Of a stretch of 64,000 bases of DNA, positions 43,471 through 52,110 are shown piece by piece (the stretch's first letter is position 1; every line of letters starts with the position of its first letter). The stretch is from CALFVT01 sp039989855 (GTDB lineage Bacteria > Pseudomonadota > Alphaproteobacteria > Caulobacterales > Maricaulaceae): NCBI GenBank assembly GCA_039989855.1, contig JBDXGZ010000003.1:85989-149988 (forward strand), written 5' to 3'. A program made the position numbers and the translations under genes. The notes under the pieces were generated by a model that worked only from the letters and a program-made list of their open reading frames with translations, did not search any database and had not been told where the DNA came from.

Positions 43471-44562
43471 TTAGGTGTCGTCCAGCTGGTTAATAATGCG
43501 GTTGATGTGACCCATTTTCCGCCCTGGACGAGGCTCATTTTTTCCGTAGAGGTGTATAAATGTATCGGGTTCGCGGGCGTAGCTATCAATTTTATCCACA
43601 TCATTCCCGATAAGATTCGTCATCTGGACGCCATGCTTGAGGTGAATTTCTCCGAGTGGCCATCCTGCGATAGCACGGATATGTAATTCAAACTGATCGA
43701 TACAGCCTGCGTCTTGTGTCCAATGACCAGAATTATGGACGCGAGGCGCGATTTCATTAACAATCAAATCCTCATTATCCATTTGAAAAAACTCGACCCC
43801 GATGACACCGTGGTAATTGAGTTCTTTAAGGATGTTTTGAGCGATAGCTTTAGCTTTTCCATCACGACCGTTTGCTGGGGCCGTACTGGTATGAAGGATG
43901 TGGTTCTTGTGAACATTTTCGGTGATTGGGTAAGCGCTTATTTCGCCATTAACGCTTTGAGCGGCAATGATAGAAATCTCACGTTTAAAACCGACAAAGC
44001 CTTCAAGGATAGACGGCTGTTGGCCTACAGCATCCCATGCTGTGTCTATATCGGCTTCGCTCTTTAATGTATATTGCCCTTTACCGTCATAGCCAAAGCG
44101 CCGTGTTTTAAGCACAGCGGGTAAGCCAATGACTTTCACAGCCCGTTTGAGATCAAAAACATTATCAACCACCTTGAAAGGCGTAACGGGAACCTTAGCT
44201 TTATCTTGCAAGAAGCTTTTTTCCGCAAACCGATCTTGGGCGGTAATGAGCGCGTCTAAACCCGGTCTTAATGGCGCGCCAGTTAAAGCGGCCTTTGCGG
44301 TAAATTCAGGGATGTTTTCAAATTCATAGGTGACGACATCACAGCTCTCAGCGAATTCACGCACGCTATCAAAGTCTTCATAGGGGGCGATTGTTTGATA
44401 GGCCGCGACATGGGACGCGGGTGCATTTGCGTCGGGGCAATAAATATGAGTTTTGAATCCAAGACGGCTTGCCGCAACGCTTAGCATACGTCCTAATTGT
44501 CCGCCGCCTAAAATACCAATGACGGCCCCTGATTTTAGCGGGGTAAAATTAGCAGTGCTCAT
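43471..44562 (-). CDS. purK: N5-carboxyaminoimidazole ribonucleotide synthase PurK
   Basis: A 363-residue ATP-grasp enzyme that makes N5-CAIR from AIR and bicarbonate in purine synthesis. It has IGILGGGQLGRML at the N-terminus, FGYDGKGQ, and the ATP-grasp EIAPRVHNSGHWT motif. It is downstream of purE with a 5-base gap. Confidence 0.95.
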   Translation of the reverse strand: MSTANFTPLKSGAVIGILGGGQLGRMLSVAASRLGFKTHIYCPDANAPASHVAAYQTIAPYEDFDSVREFAESCDVVTYEFENIPEFTAKAALTGAPLRPGLDALITAQDRFAEKSFLQDKAKVPVTPFKVVDNVFDLKRAVKVIGLPAVLKTRRFGYDGKGQYTLKSEADIDTAWDAVGQQPSILEGFVGFKREISIIAAQSVNGEISAYPITENVHKNHILHTSTAPANGRDGKAKAIAQNILKELNYHGVIGVEFFQMDNEDLIVNEIAPRVHNSGHWTQDAGCIDQFELHIRAIAGWPLGEIHLKHGVQMTNLIGNDVDKIDSYAREPDTFIHLYGKNEPRPGRKMGHINRIINQLDDT

Positions 44563-44567
44563 GCCTC

Positions 44568-45071
44568 TTAGGCCTTATCTTGCGGGATGTCTCCCACAGA
44601 ATCGGTTTGCGCCTGACGCCACGCCGCGAGACGTATGGCGAGCTCTGGGTCTTGGAGGGCGATAATGCTCGCGGCGAAAAGCGCTGCGTTTTTCGCGCCC
44701 GCATCGCCAATGGCGAGGGTTCCAACAGGCACGCCGCCCGGCATTTGTACAATCGATAAAAGACTATCAAGTCCGGATAAGGCGCGGCTTTTGACGGGAA
44801 CGCCTAAGACGGGAAGAGGGGTCATAGCGGCAACCATCCCCGGCAGGTGAGCTGCGCCGCCTGCACCTGCAATGATCACATTATAGCCAGTGTCTTTGGC
44901 CGTTTTTGCAAAATCGGTTAGACGGTCAGGCGTTCGGTGAGCTGATATAATCTTGGCGTCGTAGCTTAGATTTAGCGTATCTAAGATATTCGCCGCCAGC
45001 TTCATTGTTGGCCAGTCGGACTGCGAGCCCATGATGATGGCGATTTTAGCGAGTGTCTGTGTTTCGTTCAT
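44568..45071 (-). CDS. purE: N5-CAIR mutase PurE
   Basis: A 167-residue class I PurE that rearranges N5-CAIR to CAIR, the step after PurK. The signature GSQSDWPTM (residues 15-23), SAHRTPDR and GAGGAAHLPGMVA are present. It is the first gene of the purEK operon. Confidence 0.95.
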   Translation of the reverse strand: MNETQTLAKIAIIMGSQSDWPTMKLAANILDTLNLSYDAKIISAHRTPDRLTDFAKTAKDTGYNVIIAGAGGAAHLPGMVAAMTPLPVLGVPVKSRALSGLDSLLSIVQMPGGVPVGTLAIGDAGAKNAALFAASIIALQDPELAIRLAAWRQAQTDSVGDIPQDKA

Positions 45072-45251
45072 TGGGCAAACCCTGCCGAATTTAAAAGAAG
45101 TTACATGACGTAAGGATCCATTGAGGTCAAACTTTAAAGTCTATTTAGGCGGCATTTTCAGTATTTTTACAAATTATAAAGGATAGCTTTTGGTAAATTA
45201 TTAAATTGAGGCCGCTAAGAGGACATCATGGGATAAGGTTAGGGTAATGAG

Positions 45252-45881
45252 ATGAGGTCACTCTTGTCGTCGGTGTTACAATCGGCATCTGAAAATACAG
45301 AACACGCGTTGAACGATGCAGATGTACTTTTGCTTGAAGAAAATGAACGTTTAAAAGTTGAGCTAGGTCATTTACGTCTTCAGTTGATTGAACTTGAGCG
45401 CGTAGCTGATACAGATCCTTTAGTGCCTTTGTATAATCGACGTGCGTTTATTAGAGAGTTATCACGCGCACAAACGGTTAGCTTACGCTACGATATTACG
45501 TCGACGGTTGTTTATTTCGATTTGGATAATTTTAAATCTGTGAATGATATCTATGATCATTCTGTCGGCGATGAGGTCTTAAAAACTATTGCGGCGGCTC
45601 TACAAACTCATGTTCGCGATTGCGATGTTATCGCGCGCATAGGCGGGGATGAATTTGCTGCTTTACTGTTTAAAACTGATATTGATCAGGCTTTTAGAAA
45701 AGCGGACGAAGTCTCGCAGACATTCAGCGGAAAAGTTGAAATGTTAAATTTACCTAAGTTGGATGTATCTGTAAGTTGGGGGGTCGCTGAATGTATAGCA
45801 AATACCGACCCAGAAGACATATTATCGCGAGCAGACGGTCAAATGTTTGCGAATAAAAGACGCGAGCAACAGGCGTCGTAA
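45252..45881 (+). CDS. diguanylate cyclase (GGDEF domain)
   Basis: A 209-residue protein with a short helical/coiled N-terminus (1-55, EENERLKVELGHLRLQ) and a full GGDEF domain. The motifs are YFDLDNFKSVND, RIGGDEFAALL (intact active site) and an RxxD inhibitory site (RDCD) five residues before GGDEF. It should make cyclic di-GMP with product inhibition. No membrane or sensor domain is present, so dimerisation through the coiled coil may set its activity. Confidence 0.9.
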   Translation: MRSLLSSVLQSASENTEHALNDADVLLLEENERLKVELGHLRLQLIELERVADTDPLVPLYNRRAFIRELSRAQTVSLRYDITSTVVYFDLDNFKSVNDIYDHSVGDEVLKTIAAALQTHVRDCDVIARIGGDEFAALLFKTDIDQAFRKADEVSQTFSGKVEMLNLPKLDVSVSWGVAECIANTDPEDILSRADGQMFANKRREQQAS

Positions 45882-45928
45882 ATAGTCAGCTTGTCAATGA
45901 CTGGGCCGTTATAGAATAGGCTTTGTAT

Positions 45929-46204
45929 TCAGGCAATTATATCTGGCGTTAACTGGTTCTCTAAACAGGTTATTTGATCTTTCATGGAGAGCTTAACCTT
46001 CTTCATACGTTGAATTTTTATCATATCAGTCGCCTTAGTCTCCATAAAAGCTTTGATCTCACTATCTAAACGTCGATGTTCTTGACGCAACCAAGTCAAC
46101 TGGCTTTGCATCTGCTCTTCAAGGGTCAGATTATCATTGTTGATCTCTGGATCTGGGTGATTGTCTGAGATATCTTTACTCACCGTATATTCCATCCTTA
46201 TCAT
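45929..46204 (-). CDS. YdcH-like DUF465 protein (long form)
   Basis: A 91-residue protein. The C-terminal 60 residues are the DUF465/YdcH coiled coil (LTWLRQEHRRLDSEIKAF, RMKKVKLSMKDQITCLENQL). The function is unknown. A nearby Met (46195) would shorten it by three residues. It is divergent from a second YdcH-like gene 100 bases away. Confidence 0.75.
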   Translation of the reverse strand: MIRMEYTVSKDISDNHPDPEINNDNLTLEEQMQSQLTWLRQEHRRLDSEIKAFMETKATDMIKIQRMKKVKLSMKDQITCLENQLTPDIIA

Positions 46205-46303
46205 CGGCTAACGCTCTTTGTTAACCTCGTTTGTACTGGGTCTCGTGACACATAAGCTATTTTATAGTATAGACTGAAAGCCTCAAATAGAGAACAATAT
46301 AAA

Positions 46304-46492
46304 TGGAGATAGTTTATGGGTGTACGGGCTCACGTTCTACAGTTAAATCTGAAACATTCGGATCTTGATAAAGAGATCATATTGGAAATGAAAAAACGAA
46401 ACCCGGACATGTTCCGAATATCCCAACTCAAAAAAGAAAAACTTCATCTAAAAGATAAGATATCTGACTATGCGGGAAGTTTAACTCGCTAG
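46304..46492 (+). CDS. small YdcH-like DUF465 protein
   Basis: A 62-residue protein read from ATG 46304 to TAG 46490-46492. It is a coiled coil with the family pattern AHVLQLNLKHSDLDKEI and ISQLKKEKLHLKDKISDY. The ribosome-binding site is weak. It is divergent from a longer YdcH-like gene, suggesting a duplicated pair. Confidence 0.7.
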
Positions 46493-46650
46493 CATTGTTC
46501 GCTGGCTATGTCTGTGCCATTGGCTACCGGGCTGTTACCACAGGCTGGCGTCTATTTTTGGGCTAATCTTTGATTTGCGCGGAATTTGCTTGCCATCCTC
46601 TTGGCAAACATTGTCTAAGAGGCGGTAAATGAGGGAAGAGCCAGAATATT

Positions 46651-47463
46651 ATGTCAGATCGTGTTGTAATTGTGACGGGAGCTGCGGCTGGAATTGGCTT
46701 GTCGTGTGCGCGAAGGTTTTATGAGGATGGCTATAATGTTATTCTGGCTGACCGTAATGAAGAGGCCGGACAAAAAGCGGCTCAAGATTTAAATGCTGAA
46801 GGCCGCCGGGCGGTTTTTGTACAATGCGATGTGTCTGATCGTCTGTCTGTTCATAATCTTATGGCGATGACGCTAAATCAATTTGGCCGTGTTGATGTTC
46901 TGATTAATAATGCAGCTATCGCGTTACCAGGCGGTATTCTGGATTTGAGTGTGGATGATTTTGATCGGGTTTTATCGGTGAATTTACGCGGCGCATTTTT
47001 GGTCTCCAAAGTCGTTACTGAATTTATGATTGAAGAAATTGATAATAGAGAAGACCGTTCACGGCTCAATGAACGGCCTTACGCTATTATCAATATGTCA
47101 TCGGTTAATGACCGTGTCGCTATTCCTGATTATTTGGCTTATACCGTGTCTAAAGGCGGGTTACAGCAAATGACGAAAGCTATGGCCCTTGAGCTTGCAC
47201 CTTACGGTATTCGGGTGAATGCTATAGGCCCAGGAAGCGTTCGAACGGATATGTTGGCGGGCGTTGTGGGTGATGAAAAAGCTATGGCTAAAATTTTTGC
47301 CCGTACACCTTTAGGGCGGGTCGCTCAACCAGAAGAAGTTGCAGGCGTTGCGGCGTTCCTTGCGTCTGAGGATGCCAGCTACGTTACAGGTGAGACGATT
47401 TATGTGGACGGGGGACGGATGGCTTTAAACTATACCATGCCTGCGCGCACAGAGCTTGATTAA
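46651..47463 (+). CDS. SDR family oxidoreductase
   Basis: A 270-residue classical short-chain dehydrogenase. Motifs: TGAAAGIG (residues 9-16) for NAD(P), NNAA (near 89), YTVSK catalytic Tyr-x-x-x-Lys (near 167), and the C-terminal EEVAGVAAFLASEDASYVTG stretch (about 233-252). It resembles glucose 1-dehydrogenase or 3-oxoacyl-ACP reductase types, without a clear substrate. A hairpin follows the stop. Confidence 0.9.
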   Translation: MSDRVVIVTGAAAGIGLSCARRFYEDGYNVILADRNEEAGQKAAQDLNAEGRRAVFVQCDVSDRLSVHNLMAMTLNQFGRVDVLINNAAIALPGGILDLSVDDFDRVLSVNLRGAFLVSKVVTEFMIEEIDNREDRSRLNERPYAIINMSSVNDRVAIPDYLAYTVSKGGLQQMTKAMALELAPYGIRVNAIGPGSVRTDMLAGVVGDEKAMAKIFARTPLGRVAQPEEVAGVAAFLASEDASYVTGETIYVDGGRMALNYTMPARTELD

Positions 47464-47500
47464 GCCCTCCAAGTGTCATGATTTATCTATAGGGTAAAAT

Positions 47501-47530
47501 ATAAATGCCGTCCCTAGAGACGGCATTTAT
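47501..47530. terminator. hairpin between convergent genes
   Basis: Perfect 12-bp inverted repeat ATAAATGCCGTC / GACGGCATTTAT with a 6-base loop, between the SDR stop and the trcR-type gene end. AT-rich arms on both sides could let it stop transcription in both directions, although the T-run is short. Confidence 0.65.
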
Positions 47531-47560
47531 GGTCATATATATATTATAAACGAAAGCAGC

Positions 47561-48229
47561 TTAACTGTCAGATTGAGGCTTAAACAAGCTTTCCAATGTG
47601 TGCGTTTTATTGGGATCAATAGTTGGCTCCGCTGCAGCCTCAACGATAGGCTTTAGGCCTTCGCTGCCGTCCTCGGCGGCTTTATCACCCTCTAACTTTG
47701 CTTTTTTCTCAGCGGCTTTTAAAACAACTTCATCCAGATCAACTTGCGAACACAGGCCAAGCGATACAGGGTCAATCGGATTAATAAGAGATATTTTCCA
47801 GTGAGTTCGTTCGCGGATGGCCTTAATCGTTGGCTTGGTTGTGCCAATGAGTTTGGAGATTTGTGCGTCTGTGACTTCTGGGTGATTACGCACAAGCCAA
47901 GCAATAGCGTCTGGGCGGTCTTGGCGGCGTGACAAAGGCGTGTAGCGTGGCCCTTTACGTTTTTTCTTATCGGGCGCCGGTGTACTTTCAAACGTATTGG
48001 CTTTTAAAGCATAGTTTGAATCTGATTCGCCTTTTTCAATTTCACTACGATCAAGTTGACCATTGGCAATTGGATCGGCTCCACGAACCCCACCCGCAAC
48101 ATCACCGTCGGCAATGCCTTCAACTTCAAGAATATGCAAGCTGCAAAATTCTGATATTTGTCTAAATGTTAAACCTGTATTGTCGATCAACCAAACGGCA
48201 GTGGCTTTGGGCATTAAAATTTGTGTCAT
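47561..48229 (-). CDS. TrcR-like cell-cycle regulator (DUF1013)
   Basis: A 222-residue DUF1013 protein. The start MTQILMPKATAVWLIDNTGL and the segment LSRRQDRPDAIAWLVRNHPE with TDAQISKLIGTTKPTIKAIR (an HTH) match TrcR, a CtrA-network transcription factor in Caulobacter. I start at ATG 48227-48229, preceded on the minus strand by a GGAAGG box; the longer frame adds 12 residues not typical of the family. The C-terminus is charged and likely disordered. Confidence 0.85.
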   Translation of the reverse strand: MTQILMPKATAVWLIDNTGLTFRQISEFCSLHILEVEGIADGDVAGGVRGADPIANGQLDRSEIEKGESDSNYALKANTFESTPAPDKKKRKGPRYTPLSRRQDRPDAIAWLVRNHPEVTDAQISKLIGTTKPTIKAIRERTHWKISLINPIDPVSLGLCSQVDLDEVVLKAAEKKAKLEGDKAAEDGSEGLKPIVEAAAEPTIDPNKTHTLESLFKPQSDS

Positions 48230-48411
48230 GTCGTGACCTTCCAAGAAATTTAAGCGTTCAGACATTAAAAAACCCGGCTCGGCCAGGTTATTTTACGGTA
48301 TTTCCGTATAGTTGTGGACTATAAACAAGCTTTAACTATATTGCAAGCCCTTGAGGAAATTGACTTGTCGCAATTATAATCCTTCCGTTACTAGTCTTAT
48401 AGGGAGTTTTA

Positions 48412-48612
48412 ATGTTTGATTCGGATTTAAAGCAACACGATAAAGCTGTTAAAGACTATACAGTCGGGCAAGATCTTTATGCGGCGTCTGTCAATGACAT
48501 GCGATTATGGGTAGAGGCTTTACATCACGACATTGTCCGTATTGAAGCTGAGATTGAAAAAAAGCAACAAGAACGCCTGCAGGCAGATAAAATATTTAAA
48601 ACAAATACGTAA
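48412..48612 (+). CDS. DUF1192-like small protein
   Basis: A 66-residue protein. The pattern DLYAASVNDMRLWVEALHHDIVRIEAEIEKKQ (about residues 22-53) matches DUF1192, a coiled-coil family often beside DUF1465/rcdA in Alphaproteobacteria. Its role is not established. Confidence 0.75.
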   Translation: MFDSDLKQHDKAVKDYTVGQDLYAASVNDMRLWVEALHHDIVRIEAEIEKKQQERLQADKIFKTNT

Positions 48613-48717
48613 GTGGCTTACTGCTTGCAACAGCTAGGCTAAAGATCACAATATGTGCCAAATCTGTAAAGTGGTAACACGGGTGCAGACGGGTACCAGG
48701 CAAAGGGCAAGAGAAAG

Positions 48718-49281
48718 ATGAATTTAACATCTCAAAAATCGGGCGAGGATCTAGTGGATACATTGACACCTCAGGCAGAAGAGCGTCTTTTAGAGTTTAC
48801 GCGCTCAGAACTTTTTGCGCGTACGTTTCGTGAAGGTATGGACATGGTTGAGGAAACCGCGGCTTACCTCGACGGGGCAGGACGGCAAGATAGTAAAGCC
48901 TTACCAAAAAATGATGCCCTCATTTATGCTTCGCAAAGCATGAAACTGACAACTCGCCTCATGCAAGTCGCGAGTTGGTTACTTGTACAACGCGGTGTGA
49001 AAACGGGTGAAATGACCCTGCAAGATGCACGTGCGGAAAAATACCGCCTTGTGCCTGAGGCCGCGAAAGAGGGTGATTTAAGTTTCGCCGAACTTGCGAA
49101 GCACTCACAAGCTTTACCGTCAATTTTACTCGACCTTCTCGCTCGCTCTCAAGCCTTGTATGAACGGATATCAAGATTAGACCGTAGTCTTTATGGTTCA
49201 ATTGCTGCGCAAATGGGCAATACAGTTGCGGATCAGATCAGCCGCCTTGAAAGCGCTTTTAATATAGAGCCAGACGCTTAA
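48718..49281 (+). CDS. rcdA: RcdA-like protein (DUF1465), CtrA proteolysis adaptor
   Basis: A 187-residue helical protein of the DUF1465 family (FTRSELFARTFREGMDMVEE, SMKLTTRLMQVASWLLVQRG, ALYERISRLDRSLYG). In Caulobacter, RcdA is a ClpXP adaptor for timed CtrA degradation. It follows the DUF1192-like gene after about 105 bases, the usual order, and the trcR-type gene is close by. Confidence 0.85.
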   Translation: MNLTSQKSGEDLVDTLTPQAEERLLEFTRSELFARTFREGMDMVEETAAYLDGAGRQDSKALPKNDALIYASQSMKLTTRLMQVASWLLVQRGVKTGEMTLQDARAEKYRLVPEAAKEGDLSFAELAKHSQALPSILLDLLARSQALYERISRLDRSLYGSIAAQMGNTVADQISRLESAFNIEPDA

Positions 49282-49303
49282 GGCCTCTATTTATTGTTAT
49301 TCC

Positions 49304-50620
49304 CTACTTTTTATCGTCAACGGACGGAGCAGATCTTGTTTGTAGGGTTGCTTCTGCGGTTTTTGCGAGGCGTTCGGCTGTTCCGTCACGAAATAGCCGA
49401 CCTTTTTCCGTCATTAAGATAATCGCAATAGAGCCGAGACCTAAGACACCATAACCAATTAATATTGGTGTTAAGGTCCCGTTATATTGGCTGGCAATCG
49501 TGATCCCAATTGCACTCGCGATAGTTGTCGTGGCAAAGCCGTAGGCGGCACTGCCCGTGCCAGCTAATTTTCCGAGAGGTTCCATCGCGAGAGCTGAGAA
49601 ATTTGCACTCACCATACCAAAGCACCCAAAGGTTATGGCAAAGAGCGGGAAGAAAATAGCCAAGCTTGGGCCGTAAATGAGGCATAGAATTAAATTTAAA
49701 AAAGATAGGCTTGTGAACACAAGTAAAGCTGTATGGCTGATGCGGCGCATACCAAACCGTTCGACAATGCGAGCATTGGTCAAATTTGCAACGGCAAGAG
49801 CAGAGGCAACGCCACCAAACCATAAGGCGAAATATTTTTCTTGATCAAATACATCAGAGAAAATTTGCTCAGCCGCGCCGATAAAGGCGAAAAGTGCGCC
49901 AAAAAGAACACCGCTGCTTAGCATATAACCGAGTGTGATCGGGCTTTTAATAACTTGCATATAACCATCTGCAATGACGCTTGGTTTTAGAGGGCGACGA
50001 CTGGCTGGGTCTAAAGTCTCAGGTAAGCGTAATTCGACCCACCCCCACGTCACGAGGCCCAATATCCCCAAAATCCCAAAGGTCCAACGCCAATTCGTGA
50101 CCATTAAGACGAGTTCTCCAATCCCCGGTGCAATTATTGGGACGATCATAAAGACGGTTAGTACAAGCGACATAATTCGCGCCATGCCGCGGCCCGCATA
50201 GACATCACGAACGACAGACACGGCCGCGACCCGAACGCCTGCTGCGCTGACTCCTTGCAAGGACCGCATAATTAAGAGGGCGCTAAAACTTGGCATGAAC
50301 ATGCAAGCAAAACCACAAATGATATAAAAGAAAAATGAGACCCGTAAAATTTTCTTACGGCCAAAGCGATCTGACAAAGGCCCTGCAAAAAGTTGAGGGA
50401 TGCCAAAACCAAGGACATAGGAAAAAACCACCCATTGTTGATGGTTACTTTCGGTTAAGGCATAATGCTCTGCGATGTCATCTAACGCAGGTAGCATTGT
50501 ATCAATAGCGACTGCATTTAATGAAATGCAAAGCGCAATAATTGCCACAAATTCCGCCGGTGATATGGCTAACTTTTGGGGTGAGGCTTGAGCCGCTATG
50601 TCGATATTGTCATTAGGCAT
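49304..50620 (-). CDS. Bcr/CflA-type multidrug efflux MFS transporter
   Basis: A 438-residue transporter with twelve predicted helices. The Bcr/CflA features are the motif LSDRFGRKKILR (loop 2-3, near 80-91), RSLQGVSAAGVRVAA in helix 4, and SVVRDVYAGRGMARIMS. It should export drugs by proton antiport. It reads convergently with rcdA and is followed downstream by nothing of its own; rpmE lies upstream on the same strand with a terminator between. Confidence 0.88.
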   Translation of the reverse strand: MPNDNIDIAAQASPQKLAISPAEFVAIIALCISLNAVAIDTMLPALDDIAEHYALTESNHQQWVVFSYVLGFGIPQLFAGPLSDRFGRKKILRVSFFFYIICGFACMFMPSFSALLIMRSLQGVSAAGVRVAAVSVVRDVYAGRGMARIMSLVLTVFMIVPIIAPGIGELVLMVTNWRWTFGILGILGLVTWGWVELRLPETLDPASRRPLKPSVIADGYMQVIKSPITLGYMLSSGVLFGALFAFIGAAEQIFSDVFDQEKYFALWFGGVASALAVANLTNARIVERFGMRRISHTALLVFTSLSFLNLILCLIYGPSLAIFFPLFAITFGCFGMVSANFSALAMEPLGKLAGTGSAAYGFATTTIASAIGITIASQYNGTLTPILIGYGVLGLGSIAIILMTEKGRLFRDGTAERLAKTAEATLQTRSAPSVDDKK

Positions 50621-50654
50621 AATGGATTATGTTGAAGTGCCTTTCATAAAGGGC

Positions 50655-50681
50655 AAAAAAAAACGGCCCCTTTGGACCGTT
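50655..50681 (-). terminator. intrinsic terminator after rpmE
   Basis: On the minus strand, AACGGTCC pairs with GGGCCGTT (one G-U pair), followed by nine T. It separates rpmE from the MFS gene. Confidence 0.85.
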
Positions 50682-50707
50682 CTTGGTTCATATTCGGGGG
50701 TTGCCTT

Positions 50708-50926
50708 TTAGACAAAACCTTTAAACTTATCCTTGAAGCGAGACACACGGCCACCGCGGTCCATAAGTTTCGCGTCTCCGCCTGTCCAGGCTGGATGTGT
50801 CTTTGAATCAATATCAAGTACAAGACGGTCACCTTCTTTACCATAGGTGCTACGTGTTTGATATTCTGAACCGTCAACCATTTGAACGGTGATTGCGTGA
50901 TAATCGGGGTGTATATCTTTTCTCAT
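50708..50926 (-). CDS. rpmE: 50S ribosomal protein L31
   Basis: A 72-residue L31 (MRKDIHPDYH start, GSEYQTRSTYG, DSKTHPAWTGG, GRVSRFKDKF). It lacks the CxxC pairs of zinc-binding L31, so it is a zinc-independent form. I start at ATG 50924-50926, the family N-terminus. It stands alone with its own terminator. Confidence 0.95.
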   Translation of the reverse strand: MRKDIHPDYHAITVQMVDGSEYQTRSTYGKEGDRLVLDIDSKTHPAWTGGDAKLMDRGGRVSRFKDKFKGFV

Positions 50927-51171
50927 GGGTCTGACTCCTGTTACCACGGGATTGCTTTAGTTGGTCCCCCGCGGGTGAAAGCGGCGTATATAGGTCTGTG
51001 ATGGGCGGGTCAAGCCTATCTTATTGTCGTAAGTGTCAGTGCGTGGCTTATTGTCAGTGGTCACCCCCACAAAGAGCTTACAAATTTGTGAACTGTCGTG
51101 TTTGGCATTGATCATACTTATCATTTAACACCCTAATTATCGAATAAACACGAGATAGACAGGATGATTAA

Positions 51172-52092
51172 ATGACCCAATTCAAGACAATATTAATGAC
51201 GGCTGCAACGGCGAGCCTTCTTATCGTTTCTCCAGCTTTTGCGAGCGGTTCTGGCGGCGGCGGTGGCGGCGGTAGCATCAGTACCGGTGACCGAGGTGTT
51301 TCAGGGCCAGCATATAATCCCGTTGTTGATTATCAAGCTGGTTTACAGATGTTAAAAGCGGGTGAGTTTAAACAGGCTGATAGAAAATTCTCTAAAGTGC
51401 TTAAAGCGACACGCCGAAATGCCAGCGCGAATTATTACATGGGCTTGGCAAAAGCTGGACAAGATAAACACAAATCATCGGTTCGTTATTTCAAGAATGC
51501 TGCGAAATATGACAAAACATTATATGAAGCGCAGGGTCAGCTTGGAGCTGCCTATTTTCTTTCCGGTAAAGCTGAGAAGGCTCAAGCTGTCCTGACTAAC
51601 CTGGAAACAATTGCCGCTGAGTGTGGTACCTGTGCACAGGCCGTACGGATTAAGTTGGCGCAAGAGAAAATCACAGCGGCCATTAACGGCGACGTCCAAA
51701 AAACATCGTACCTATCGCCATACGGTCCAGAGGTTCTGGAAACACAATATTTTGCATCAGTCAGCCTCATTAACAAAGGCGAATACCAAGCTGCTTTTAA
51801 TGATTTGTCTTTAACAGCTGCGGCTGCGGGGCCACATCCTGATATTACAACCTATATGGGCTATACACAGCGTAAACTTGGAAATTATGATCTTGCCAAG
51901 ACCTATTACGCGATGGCTCTAGAGGTTGAGCCTAACCATAAGGGCGCGAACGAATATCTAGGCGAGCTTTACGTTGAAACAGGTGAGCTTAAGAAAGCTC
52001 ATGTGCAACTTGCGAAACTTGAAGAAATTTGCACCTTTGGCTGTATCGAAGAAGATGAGCTTCGTGCATGGATTGTTGACGCGCGCCCATAG
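51172..52092 (+). CDS. exported TPR protein
   Basis: A 306-residue protein with a signal peptide (1-24, cleavage at AFA-SGS) and a Gly-rich linker. Several TPR units follow: GLQMLKAGEFKQADRKFSKVL (about 54-74), NASANYYMGLAKAGQDKHKSSVRYF, and PDITTYMGYTQRKLGNYDLAKTYYAMALEVEP (near 225-256). It probably scaffolds a periplasmic complex. A haem lipoprotein gene follows after 18 bases. Confidence 0.82.
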   Translation: MTQFKTILMTAATASLLIVSPAFASGSGGGGGGGSISTGDRGVSGPAYNPVVDYQAGLQMLKAGEFKQADRKFSKVLKATRRNASANYYMGLAKAGQDKHKSSVRYFKNAAKYDKTLYEAQGQLGAAYFLSGKAEKAQAVLTNLETIAAECGTCAQAVRIKLAQEKITAAINGDVQKTSYLSPYGPEVLETQYFASVSLINKGEYQAAFNDLSLTAAAAGPHPDITTYMGYTQRKLGNYDLAKTYYAMALEVEPNHKGANEYLGELYVETGELKKAHVQLAKLEEICTFGCIEEDELRAWIVDARP

Positions 52093-52110
52093 GTTTCGTA
52101 GTTCTCAGGC

